The notes under the pieces: model-generated
Told to the model about the DNA's origin: nothing
The model's database searches: none
What the model saw: only the letters and a program-made list of their open reading frames with translations
Made by a program: the position numbers and the translations under genes
NCBI GenBank assembly: GCA_027596945.1
Contig: JADGJH010001177.1
Span: forward strand, 1 to 11,503
Source: Physocladia obscura
Lineage: Eukaryota > Chytridiomycota > Chytridiomycetes > Chytridiales > Chytriomycetaceae
Length of the DNA: 11,503 nt
Reading direction: 5' to 3'
Shown: piece after piece, positions 1 to 9,138 of the stretch
How positions within the stretch are numbered: the stretch's first letter is position 1
Layout: each line of letters starts with the position of its first letter

Positions 1-132
1 CAAAAGACTTTCTCTCCCTGTTTAATAAAATATGAAAAGATGATTCATGAAAAACGCAAAACGCAAAACAAAAAAATGAAAAAAAAAAAAAATAAATCCA
101 GCTTTGTTTTCTTCTCCCCATCAAATTGAGAA

Positions 133-1484
133 TCATCCTCGACGCCCATGAACAAGAATTGTGTTTCGTAGAAGCGCTTGATCAACAGTTGCACGTATAG
201 CTGCCGAATGGAATGGAAAAGAAACTTTGAGCAGAGACTCATTTTTACTGATACCTGATACAAGTTCTTGCTCAGCATCATTCACATCCTCTTGGGTCTC
301 TTGTGTCAAAGAAACCTGCTCATTCAGCAGAAGCTCACGGAGAGAGTTATTGTATGGCAGTGCTTTAGCTATTGCTTTTATCTATTAAAAGCCAAACAAA
401 CAAACGAAAAAAAAAGAAAAAAAGGTCAGTTTAAAAATATTAATTTTTTCACTCTGCCTTTACCCCTGCTGATCCAATAAAATTTCCATCAAGATTGAGA
501 ATACGTAATGCAGTGTTGATTTTAAGTGCCGTTGCAAATTCAATTGCAACTTGAGTTTCCAATTGGGTGTTTTGCAAATTCAACTGAACAAGGTATGTAT
601 TTGTTGCAAGAGCCTTAGCTAACGTGAGAGCTCGTGCAGTTGTCAATACTAGACTGTTTTTTAAACTCAGCCTTTTGCTGTTAAGGAAAAAATTTTATTT
701 TTTAAATTAGTAAGAAAAAATTTTCAAGCAAATCCCACAAATCTGGATCATTGAATTTGACACATTGAGTGGTTCGAAATAGCTCCTGAAGGGCTTGATT
801 TGATGACCGACCATCGCGAGAGTCTGCACTTCTGATTGACGATTCGCGTTTAGAGCGAAAAGCCGCTGTGTGGATCACGTCCGCTGAGAAAACCGTTCCA
901 TTAATCGACTTTGAATCTGAATCCCTTTTTTTAAACGACGTCCGAGGGGGTGGCGGTGGAGTAGGAAGTTCGGCTTCGCGGGGTTGCACAAGTGGATCCG
1001 GAAGTGGTTCTGTTGGATATGCGTATGTAAGGGACGGTGGTTCAGGGAGCGGCTCTGTTGGATATCCAAACACGCCTGATTCTGATTCCGGTTTTGGCAA
1101 CGGCTCAGTGGGAAACGTGGTTGTGGTCGATAGTGATGCGGAATCGAGAGTGATAGGAGTGGCACCCTAGTCGTATGAAAAGATTTAGAGATATTTTAAT
1201 TATCATGCAATTTATAAATTACGTACAGTATAAAGTGGCGAAGGTGTCGTGGATGCATTTGATTGCAATGACTGTGGTGTGCAAATTTGCAGTTGTCACC
1301 AAAAATTCGAATCCCCACAAAACCTAACAAACCGGAAGAAGCGAGGTGAATCCACCGCCCATAGACTTTCTGCGCAACGAAGTTGAAGACGTTGCAGCGC
1401 GCAGTTCGGGGGTCGTACTCCCGCTTTTGACTTTGGAAAAGAACTTTGAGAAGAGTCTGCTGCTGTTTCGCCCAGTTCAGCCAT
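133..1484 (-). CDS. Tropomodulin-like leucine-rich-repeat protein with proline-rich N-terminus
   Basis: Five exons by hand-splicing: 1484-1329, 1271-1227, 1166-739, 677-464 and 381-133, giving 363 residues. The C-terminal part, from the NDPDF motif (residues 206-210) to the end, reads as an LRR domain of about 158 residues. It follows tropomodulin closely: an NDP start, repeats of the form AKAL.TNT..V.LNL, an NFIGSAGIKAIAKAL block, an SLREL...NEQ step, an NESLLK step, and a final R...D.ALL.N......RR helix. In animals this fold caps actin pointed ends; a similar actin role here is inference. The N-terminal 200 residues hold three PTEPLP repeats and a PPPPP run (137-141), and I see no tropomyosin-binding or first actin-binding helix. 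The LRR exons and their two introns (382-463, 678-738) are well supported. The first two exons are not: the intron closing at 1272 could start at 1328 (57 bp) or 1418 (147 bp), both phase 0. Another LRR (RNI-like) protein is the main alternative. Confidence 0.72.
993..1115 (-). repeat. Three imperfect 27-nt repeats encoding [F/Y]PTEPLP[K/E/D]P
   Basis: Copies lie at 1089-1115, 1038-1064 and 993-1019 on the minus strand. They encode FPTEPLPKP, YPTEPLPEP and YPTEPLPDP, spaced 51 and 45 nt apart in frame, and are followed by a PPPPP run encoded at about 943-960. The copies use different synonymous codons, so the duplication is not recent. They sit in the presumably disordered N-terminal part of the tropomodulin-like protein. 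Confidence 0.8.
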
Positions 1485-1668
1485 TCTGATGATCGGGATT
1501 CAAAAATGAACCAACCTTCCGGCTATGCTATCACTTCGTTCGGTATTAATACTCTGCATTTCAGAAATCAGCATTCATACACTTAGACATCACTTTCAAA
1601 AACAAACCATGTGACTGGTGTTTGACCAAAAAAATGAAATGAAAAAATCTTCATAAAATATGTTGAAA

Positions 1669-2980
1669 TCACATAAAAAAAACAATAAGAGATACAACAA
1701 AGCCAACAGAAGCAGTTGCAGTGAGAGAAGAACTCTTTGCTGTGGTGGCTGTTCCTGTTCCAGCTGTAGCTGTAACGCCAGCATTAGCTGTACCAGTGGC
1801 TGTTTTGGTCGTTGCTGGAAGTGAAACAGATACAGTTGATGTAACCGTTGGATTGGACGCGTCAATATACGAAAACCCAGTTATCAGGTTGAAATTGACA
1901 CCCATAAATTTATAGCATCCTGCAGTATCCTGTGTAACATCACAAACTCCTCCCGATCCCGCCGTTCCCGCCTCACAGGTTCTATGATAAATTATGTTAA
2001 AACATCGAAAAAAAAAAATATCACCAAGCCTACCTCATGCAGAATTCGTAATCTCCGGCCTAAATTTTTTTTTTTTTTTTCTCAAAAAATAGCGAAAAAG
2101 CGAAATAAAAACACGCACCTGTTCAACATAATTGGTGAGACCATTTCCCTTTGAGGTTGGATCAACACCGGAATATGGTTCCTTGCCACATGAGCTGTAA
2201 GCAACATTGTCATCTGAAAAAAAAATTAATGTTTGAAGACCAAGCGATCGATCGATATCATCGAACTTACATTGTCCGCCGTCATCATAAGCATTGGGAG
2301 CAGACATGGTACAATTAATTTTTAGAAGATCGCAGTCAAGGCTACCAGCAATCTGATAGTACTCGGAACCAGTAACGGTGTAATTTTTAATAACTTGAGC
2401 AGAGCGAACACCTCCCCAGGGTAACGCAAGAGACCCTTCTGGCAAGTATGATCCATAGCAATATGATTGTACATAACCCTCAGCTTGAACAATAGTCGGG
2501 TAGAGCCCTTTGAGATAGTAGTTGTTTTGCTGCCAAGAGCCAAGACCAGAATCAAAAAAATAAAAACGTCAAAAATTTCAAGCTCCTTCCAAGAAACTCA
2601 ACACTCAGTTGATTTTCTTACCAAAACGATAGAATTTGGGTTCGGCAAATTGATACAGAAGTTCTATGGCGGTGTAGAATGTGGTCGTGCAGAGTTGTTT
2701 TTACAATGATGGTGCAGAAAAACAAACACAAAACACTCACAAGTTCATCCTGAATATAGACCCGTTGACCAACTACTGCAGTGCCAGTGGTATAGTTAAG
2801 GGGGATACACGGGTCGGCTGTCGAAATGTAATAATTGTCGACTGTACAGGCGGTAAGGTTTGGGTAGGAGCCAACACAGCAAGTAGGAAGACCGGTTTGT
2901 GTAACGCATGGATTACTGGTCACTTGAGCCAAAACCGCAGCGGCAAGCACTGAGAGATAAACGATTGCAATGACGACCAT
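1669..2980 (-). CDS. Secreted 14-cysteine GPI-anchored glycoprotein, MAG1-like (array copy A)
   Basis: Six exons: 2980-2741, 2663-2622, 2529-2271, 2213-2119, 2059-2034 and 1981-1669, giving 324 residues. Residues 1-18 are a signal peptide ending VLA before Q19. The mature core has 14 cysteines in a pattern shared with copies B and C: PC, CC, TAC, DPC, NFC, SYC, LDC, INC, SCGK, FC, RTC, CDVT and GC. Potential N-glycosylation sites include NLT, NYT (twice) and NCT. A Thr/Ala/Ser-rich stalk follows, then TTAKSS and a hydrophobic tail ending VFFM, as expected of a GPI signal. The order of motifs (AEGYVQSYC, LPxG, YYQIAG, then FCMR.C and C.....GC) recalls MAG1-type proteins of basidiomycetes; this is recalled similarity, not a search result. 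Function is unknown; the place is probably plasma membrane or wall. Copy A alone has introns at 2060-2118 and 1982-2033 around a 26-nt exon; splicing both restores the sequence found uninterrupted in B and C. Confidence 0.85.
2034..2059 (-). other. 26-nt microexon of array copy A
   Basis: This stretch encodes AGDYEFCMR, completed by the first base of the next exon. It has a TTTAG acceptor upstream and an AG|GTAGGC donor downstream. The flanking introns are 59 and 52 bp and rich in homopolymers, including about 16 T in a row at 2065-2080. The paralogues read straight through here (AGDGQFC, AGDGIFC), which confirms the joins. Confidence 0.8.
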
Positions 2981-3169
2981 TTTTGGAAACTTGAAAAATG
3001 TTGGAAGCGCAATTTTTCAGACCTGAAAGAAAAAAAATTGTTTCGTTTCAAGCTCTCCGGCATCAAATTAATCATCACATTATTGAAAGTTTCAAGAGAC
3101 TTTTTTTTATGAGTTGAATTTACTTTTTGCGGAATAATGAATCAAACGAGTACATCCCAAATTTTATTT

Positions 3170-4432
3170 TCAGAAAAAGAGATAAGAAATAAGTAAAATA
3201 AACACTCCAACACCCCTCCCTTCCACTCCACTTTTGGTCGCGGTAGTTGCAGTGCTTCCAGCAACTCCAGTTCCAGCAGAATTTACAGTAGTTACAGTTG
3301 AAGTTGTGGGGGGTACAGTAGTAGTAGTAGTAGTTGGCGGCAAGCTTACTGACTCACTCGACACAACTGACGGATTGCTGGCATCCGTGTATGTCCAACT
3401 AGCGTCATCAAAAGAAACACCCATGAATCTGGTACATCCTTCAGTGTCATGAGTCACGTCGCACGGCAGTCCAACTTCGCGGTTTCCTGGCTCGCATACT
3501 CTCTGACAGAATTGCCCATCCCCAGCCATTTCGACATAGTCCTGGAACCCAAGATTACCTGACGCGGTTGCATCAACTCCGGAATACGGTTCCTTTCCGC
3601 AGGAAATGAATGGACCGCTGTCGTCTGGAAAGTATCAAGAAATTACTGTCAAAAACAAAACCCATATATAATTAAAAAAATGCTTACATTGGCCGCCATC
3701 ATCGTACGCATCCGGAGAAGATGCTGTGCAGTTCACGTGCAGAACGTCACAATCCAAAGCTCCATGGATCTGGTAGTAGTTCTGCCCAGTAACAGTAAAG
3801 TTTTTGAGGACGTGGGCAAAAAGGATTCCGCCGTCCGGCAATTTGAGTGACCCGGGCGGCAAATAATCTCCCATGCAAAACGACTGAACGTATCCTTCTG
3901 CATCAACAATCGTTGGGTAAAGACCTTTATTGTAGTAATTGTTTTGCTGCATATTGATTTGTAAGATAGACAGTAACAGTAAAAAAAACAGCATTTTTAT
4001 GTTGTTACCAAATATATTGACGACGGGTTCGGCAAATTAATGCAGAAGTTCTAAGATGAAGAAGTCAGAAATTTTGAGGGGGCATTTTCCAAAAATAGAA
4101 ACCAATAATCACCGTCTCATCTTTGATGTACACATACTGCCCGGAAACGACTCCATTATTCAAAGATAATGGCATACACTCGTCCACCAACGATCCAAGA
4201 TACCAATTGTCTTGAACGCACGCTGTAATGTTTGGGTCTACGCCAAAAAAAAAAAAAACCCAAGAACGGGTTCAATCAAATTTAGAACAACTTGTTTTTC
4301 GGTGAACACAAACTCACAGCTCCCGATACAACAGTCTGGCAGTCCTGGTTGCGTAACGCAGGGATCGGATGTGACTTGGGCACTGACAATAGCGGTGCTT
4401 GCAACGACTGAAAGAACAGCAGAGAGAAGCAT
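3170..4432 (-). CDS. Secreted 14-cysteine GPI-anchored glycoprotein, MAG1-like (array copy B)
   Basis: Five exons: 4432-4318, 4237-4113, 4050-4009, 3946-3688 and 3624-3170, giving 331 residues. The signal peptide is MLLSAVLSVVASTAIVSA, cut before Q19. All 14 cysteines of the family are present, with sequons NIT, NFT and NCT. The stalk contains a Thr run encoded by a GTA-type microsatellite near 3318-3336, and the protein ends in a hydrophobic GPI-type tail (ISYLFF) after ATKSG. Only this copy has an intron (4238-4317, 80 bp, phase 1) inside the GS|Y codon after the CC pair. The stop lies only 189 bp from the start of copy A. An in-frame ATG at 4543 would add 37 residues with another hydrophobic stretch; I prefer 4432 because it gives the same compact signal peptide ending in AQVTS as copies A and C. 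Role unknown; family assignment as for copy A. Confidence 0.85.
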
Positions 4433-5385
4433 GGGTTTGGAAGAATTTTTGAAAGAAAACACAAATTTGTGAGAAAAAACGCTTTGATTGTTCAAGCCCA
4501 AAACAAACACTAAAAAAATAAGTGCGCAAACAACAGCAACCATGCTTTGAATGAAGTACTCAATCCGGACTTATTTTTTAATCCGGAGAATCTATGTTCA
4601 CACGAATCTTTGGAGCTCAACTCAATTTTTGACCTGTAAAAACTGGACGAAAATTATTTGCCGTTTTTTTTTGTGGATACTCTATGGATAAAAGCTCTGA
4701 GAAGGCGACTTGCGGTAGCTTTTCATTGATAAAATAATTTATTATTATTGAATACATCAAAATCTGTGAAATTTTTTTAGACAGGCTCAGGCTAGCCTGC
4801 GATGTGAAAAAACGCTATTATGACATATCCATCAAGCTCCCATTTTCACTTCTTCTCCGTATAACTCGAAGTAAAAATCTCCTTGATTTAAATAGAAATA
4901 AAAGAAGCAATTGGGTAATAAAGTATATAGATTTCTGTGCATTTTCTCCACCTTTTTCTTACACTCACGTCGACTATATTCTTCACCTTAATCAAAGGTA
5001 AGATACCCGTGATGTGTCTTGTGATTCCTTTGATTACAAAATAAAGTGTCTCCAACAGTCGGATTAGGGTTTTTAATTTTGAAATTGAAATTGGTTCATT
5101 ATACCGTCAAGCATTTTTTGCTTTGGCGTTTCTGCGCTGTTTTTCTTGCACAAAAATGAACTACTGTCAAAGCTTAAACTTATACGTCGGAAGAACTGGC
5201 AGATACTTTCGTATCTTTTTAGAAACATTTGGCGAGAGAATATTTATTTCATTTATGAAAGCTGAGCAAAAAAAAAAAAGGTGCAAAGCGATTAAAAAAC
5301 ATATTCGTCAAGCACCCAAGAGGCGTCTGGAAAAAAAAAAAGGGGAGAAAAAGACTGAAAACAAGAATAATAGCCTTTCGTATGT
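4433..5385. other. 953-bp spacer between array copies B and C, no convincing gene
   Basis: This AT-rich stretch separates copies B and C, whereas A and B are only 189 bp apart. Two plus-strand open frames (4804-5001 and 5123-5389) have no recognisable domain, are rich in Lys and aromatic residues as expected of chance AT-rich frames, and the second overlaps the end of copy C. I found no remnant of family motifs such as GKEPYSG or NFCINLPNP. It should contain the promoter of B and the 3' end of C. Confidence 0.5.
5243..5248 (-). terminator. Possible AATAAA polyadenylation signal for copy C
   Basis: The hexamer AATAAA on the minus strand lies about 140 bp past the stop of copy C. Position and composition are plausible, but such hexamers are common in AT-rich DNA, so this is weak. 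Confidence 0.3.
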
Positions 5386-6607
5386 TTAAACTAAAAGCAA
5401 CAGAACCGCAGCCGCCATTACAGAATCTACAACAACACCCATAAATGCACTACTTTTTGCAGTAGTAGCAGTCCCAGCGGTTCCAGTACTGGAGCCCGAA
5501 GCTGTTGCGGAACCAGTCGAGCCCGCAGTCGTCGTTGTCGCAGTCGGGGACGAGCCGGGCGGCAAGGAGACACTAATGGTAGTTGATACACCATTGACAT
5601 TATTTTGATAAGTAAAGCCTGGAGTGAACGAGACATTCATGAATTTGATGCATCCAGCAGTATCTTGTGTCAAGTCGCACGGAAGCCCGGTTCCTTGCTG
5701 ATCTTCCTGACAGACACGCATGCAAAAGATTCCATCTCCAGCCTGTTCAACATAATGCGGAAAACCCGGGTTACCAGTAGCGCTTGTGTCGACTCCAGAA
5801 TAAGGCTCCTTTCCGCAAGATTGAAAGGCACCGTCATCATCTTCAAGAAAAAAAAAACAAGCCCAAAATCAATTAGGAAAGAAAAGAGATATATTTTGCT
5901 TGTTTACATTGACCACCGTCATCGTAAGCACCGGGATAAGACTGGGTGCAGTTAATATTCAAAAGGCCACAGTCCATTTGGCCGTGGATTTGAATGTAAT
6001 TTGCGTTAACGAGGACGTGGGCAGAACGGATGGCGCCGTCAGCAATGGCTTTTGCCCCAGGGGGCAAGTACGAACCAACGCAATATGATTGAACGTAGCC
6101 TTCCGCTTGCACGATAGTGGGAAGCAGGCCCTTAAGATAGTAGTTGTTTTGCTGGGGGAAATTGTTTATTAAGCAAAGCAACCCAACTAACGGAGAGGGC
6201 ACTTACCATAACGATGGAATCAGGATTAGGCAGATTGATGCAAAAGTTCTGTCGGTAAAGTCAGGGTTATGGGGGTTAGTAAGGGCTGAGGGGCAGCATC
6301 AAAATCAAAAGGAAAAGACCCGGCGTTACACAACGGGGCTGGAAGGGACACAGCGGATGCATACCTGCTCGTCCTGGATGTAAACTTGTTGGCCGGGAAG
6401 CGGAATGGTAGTTGGCTTGCACGGGTCGGGTGTTGAGATGTAGTAGTTTGTGATTGCACATTCCGTTAAGTTGGGGTAGGAGCCGACGCAGCATGTTGGC
6501 AACCCGCTTTGCGTAACGCATGGATTGCTGGTCAGTTGCGCCGACACCAACGAGAACGACAGCGAAAGCGAAAGCCCAAGGCCTGTGAACAGTATACTAT
6601 GAACCAT
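5386..6607 (-). CDS. Secreted 14-cysteine GPI-anchored glycoprotein, MAG1-like (array copy C)
   Basis: Four exons: 6607-6365, 6248-6207, 6151-5908 and 5840-5386, giving 327 residues. The signal peptide is about 23 residues, very rich in Ser and Leu, ending VSA before Q24. All 14 family cysteines are kept, with sequons NLT, NCT and NVS. The third exon is 15 nt shorter than in A and B: five residues are missing just before the YIQIHG strand. A Ser/Thr/Gly/Ala stalk leads to TTAKSS and a hydrophobic tail ending AAAVLLLLV. The first intron (6249-6364) is 116 bp, the longest in the array. Copy C has only the three introns common to all copies, so it is the simplest representative. It faces QCR2 across a 503-bp divergent spacer. 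An in-frame ATG at 6715 is rejected as the start because it would bury the signal peptide. Confidence 0.87.
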
Positions 6608-7110
6608 TTCTGTCAAAGATTCTGTTAACTTTTTTCGGCTTTCACTTTTCTGATTTTGGCTTTTGTGTTTGAGTGCTGCCCATTCCAAAATTAAACACTG
6701 CGTTCTTTTCTCCATTTCTCCATTTCTCCTTCTTTCTTTCTTTAGATCTTTAGTCAGATGTTGTCTCGTCTGTTAATTTGTTTAATTACCGAAAAACAGT
6801 CAATAGAATTGAACCGAAGAAAACTTTCTGTCAATCCTCAACATTTATGCAACTTCGCGCTTGTTACTTGTTACTTGACCCTTGGACTTGCTACTCAGAG
6901 GTTTCTCAGTGGCTGCTTGGTGATACAATTCTTTATATTTGAAAATCTTCCTTCTGCATGGACTATTGAATTCTTCCATTTGGACAGTTTTTATTGTTTT
7001 TGTAAATATTTCTGGCTGCTTTTGCATTGATGATTTGGAAGAGTCGCCTGATGGCATTTTTCACTTTTTCATGTGTATTTGCGTTTTTGCCTTTTTCAAA
7101 AAACAAAACA
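6608..7110. promoter_or_regulatory. Divergent intergenic promoter region between copy C and QCR2
   Basis: This 503-bp spacer lies between two start codons pointing away from each other, so it must hold both promoters. It contains a pyrimidine-rich tract on the plus strand at about 6712-6745, with a direct repeat of CCATTTCT and then CTTTC units. I see no clear TATA box. Open frames inside it carry no recognisable protein. The promoter role is inferred from gene layout only. Confidence 0.5.
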
Positions 7111-8788
7111 ATGTACGGTAGAGTTGGAGTTGTGGGCAGACAGGCGACGCAGAAACGAGGATACGCGATTGGATCATCACCCGTTACATATAGCCGCGTG
7201 GGAGATCAGGTTGCAGTTGCACCGCTTGCTCAGCGAACATCAGCCGGTGCGCGCCTTGACAATGGCGTGCGTGTTGCGGCGCTGGACGGACGTGGCGCTG
7301 CGTCGGTGAGTAAACAAATAATTCACCGTTTTGATCTCGTTGTTGTGACCCACTTGCTTTTGCTTGTATGGCGAAGCTACACTCATTCGATAATTATCGT
7401 CCTTTGTCATCGACTCTTGAGTTAACTCAATATTAATTTAGTCTGTTGCTCTCGTTATCAACGCGGGCACACGCCACGAAGCATCACTGCAGGTGGCACA
7501 CGTGCTCAAGGCCACTCTTGTACGCGCGCGCCCGAGTGACACCTTTGTTCGTACTGTACGTGAGTTTGAGCTGCGCGGCAACACACTTCACACGGCTCTC
7601 TCGCGCGAGAATCTACTGATCGGCTCCTCGTTTCTGCGTGACGATCTGTGGGTGATTTCTCTTATTAAAAAATATACTCTGGTATTTTATTAAATTCATG
7701 TCTTCTGACGTGGTGTTGATACAGCGTTGACGTCGTTCCTGCGCTCGTGTCCAATGTGTTCAATCCGTCGTTCCACGCGTACGAACTGCTTGATGCGCTA
7801 CCGCTAATTGCAGCGGAGACGCAGTCATCGCTTGCCGACCCGATCACAGCCGTAGAGGACGCTCTGCACCAGACTGCATTCCGACGTGGACTCGGACGCA
7901 CGCTGTTTGCTAATGACGCCTCGCTGCACAAAGTAACGCGCGCTGACCTCAAGGCGTTTGCGGAGGCACGGTTTACGGCAGACAACATTGTGCTTGTGGG
8001 AACGGGGGTTTCACCGGATGAGCTGGTTGCGCAGGGCAACAAAGCGTTTGCAGGGCTGGCGCTGTCGACGGGGTCTGGTTCGTCGGCCTACGCGAGCGGC
8101 CCGACGACGTACTTTGGGGGCGAGACGCGGTTGTCGGCCCCCGGGACGTCTTCAGCGCGCTTTGTTATTGGGTTCAAAGGCGTCGGACTAGCGGACGGCA
8201 AGGCGCACGCGACGCAGCTGGTGTTACGCGCGCTGCTCGAAGGTGCGCCGCGGGCCAAGTGGGGCTCAGCGAGCGGCCTCCTGGGGCGCGCCACCGCTGA
8301 CAACGCCGTGCTTGCCTCGGCCTTTTCCACCACGTACTCCGACGCTGGGCTCTTTGGCCTCAACCTCGTGGGCCCCGCTGACCATATTGCTTCAGTGGCA
8401 AAGAAGGCTATTTCCGCCCTCCAGTCTGCGGCCTCCTCTGTCTCAGACGCTGACCTTCGCCGCGCTCACAAGGTGACTTGCCTTGATCGTACGATAACCA
8501 ATATACCAAATGTATTAATATACAATTATACTAAATCTTGATTACTCCGCTACTTAGGCTGCCATTGTCGATGCTGAGTTTGGCTCTACCTCCGATGAAC
8601 TTACCGCCGACATTGCCAAACAAGTACTCGTGACTGGCTCCTTCTTGACAGCTGCTGAGCTCGCCTCTGCCATCTCCTCCGTCACTGCTGCCGACCTGGT
8701 CTCAGCCGCCCAAGCTCTCCTCTCATCTAAAGCCTCGGTTGTTGCCTACGGTGACCTGAACAAGCTCCCATATGCCGATGAACTTTGA
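7111..8788 (+). CDS. QCR2: Cytochrome b-c1 complex subunit 2 (ubiquinol-cytochrome c reductase core protein 2), mitochondrial
   Basis: Four exons: 7111-7305, 7442-7647, 7725-8472 and 8558-8788, giving 459 residues, close to animal core 2 precursors. Core 2 is a non-catalytic M16 peptidase-like subunit on the matrix side of respiratory complex III. Residues 1-19 are a typical presequence (Arg/Lys-rich, no acids, ending KRGYA). The N-terminal M16 domain shows LDNGVRVAALD, INAGTRHE and RENLLIGSSFLRDDL. The zinc motif HxxEH is reduced to H85 with K88 and A89, as expected of a core protein and unlike MPP-beta. The C-terminal domain shows ARFTADNIVLVGTGV, then TTYFGGETR, YSDAGLFGLN and the closing YGDLNKLPYADEL, all characteristic of QCR2. 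Introns are 136, 77 and 85 bp. Upstream in-frame ATGs at 7027 and 7030 are rejected because they would bury the presequence. The body is GC-rich, with many GCG codons in exon 3. Confidence 0.96.
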
Positions 8789-9138
8789 TTTCTATTCAGC
8801 ATAAAGTCGCTTTTTTTCCAAGAATAAAATAAAAAAACTTAAAAAATGAGGAAAACAACGAGAGACACAGCGAAAGCAATAAATGGCCTTGTGGTCTTCT
8901 GATAGGGTTGCTATATTTAAGGTATTTCATTTTCGAGCCAAGTCGATTCTCGAGTTCGTTACTATTTCAATCGTCCGGAAAATATAACGACAAAATTATT
9001 GTATTCTAAAGTAGATATCAAGTTAAAAGAAAGGAAAGTAAAAGAAAACAGGAGTGGATTCAAGGTTTCTGGCATGTGACTCGACATTTGGATTTGGGAG
9101 AGAAAAAAATTTCCAAAATTTAAAATTCCCAGAAATTG
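8789..9138. other. Intergenic region between QCR2 and the coiled-coil gene
   Basis: This 350-bp AT-rich spacer sits between two genes in the same direction. It contains the QCR2 3' end and presumably the promoter and leader of the coiled-coil gene. No coding sequence, RNA gene or repeat is evident. Confidence 0.5.
8823..8828 (+). terminator. Putative AATAAA polyadenylation signal of QCR2
   Basis: AATAAA lies 35 bp past the QCR2 stop, followed by an A-rich stretch; a second hexamer is at 8878-8883. Distance and orientation fit a fungal 3' end. Confidence 0.5.

Noticed and set aside
875..1165. Alternative frames, both strands, over the proline-rich exon
   Set aside because: The His/Arg/Gln-rich and Gly/Ser-rich products are frame shadows of the repeat-coding exon, which splices in frame to the LRR exons.
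1300..1320. TTCGAATCCC resembling a tRNA T-loop (B box)
   Set aside because: The flanking bases do not form a T stem, and no A box, anticodon arm or acceptor stem can be drawn around it. It lies in a predicted intron.
2244..2258. Short GATCGATCGAT palindromic repeat
   Set aside because: A few units only, inside an intron of copy A; no sign of a site or element.
5064..5069. TTAGGG, the common telomere repeat unit
   Set aside because: Only one copy, inside an intergenic region; no tandem array.
4804..5389. Plus-strand open frames of 65 and 88 residues between array copies B and C
   Set aside because: Low-complexity AT-rich translations without recognisable motif, one overlapping the copy C stop; kept only as part of the spacer description.
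2271..5908. An extra cysteine (DDGGQC) at the end of the third conserved exon in all three array genes
   Set aside because: It arises only if the phase-1 intron is read through. After splicing the codon is Tyr, giving DDGGQY before the SCGKEPYSGVD segment in every copy.
7665..8042. 125-residue minus-strand open frame in QCR2
   Set aside because: It lies opposite a confidently identified QCR2 exon and reflects the GC-rich codon pattern there.
7111..8788. Assignment of the plus-strand M16-like gene as a mitochondrial processing peptidase subunit
   Set aside because: The HxxEH zinc motif is absent, which excludes MPP-beta, and no long glycine-rich loop of MPP-alpha is seen. The YFGGETR and YGDLNKLPYADEL motifs fit QCR2.
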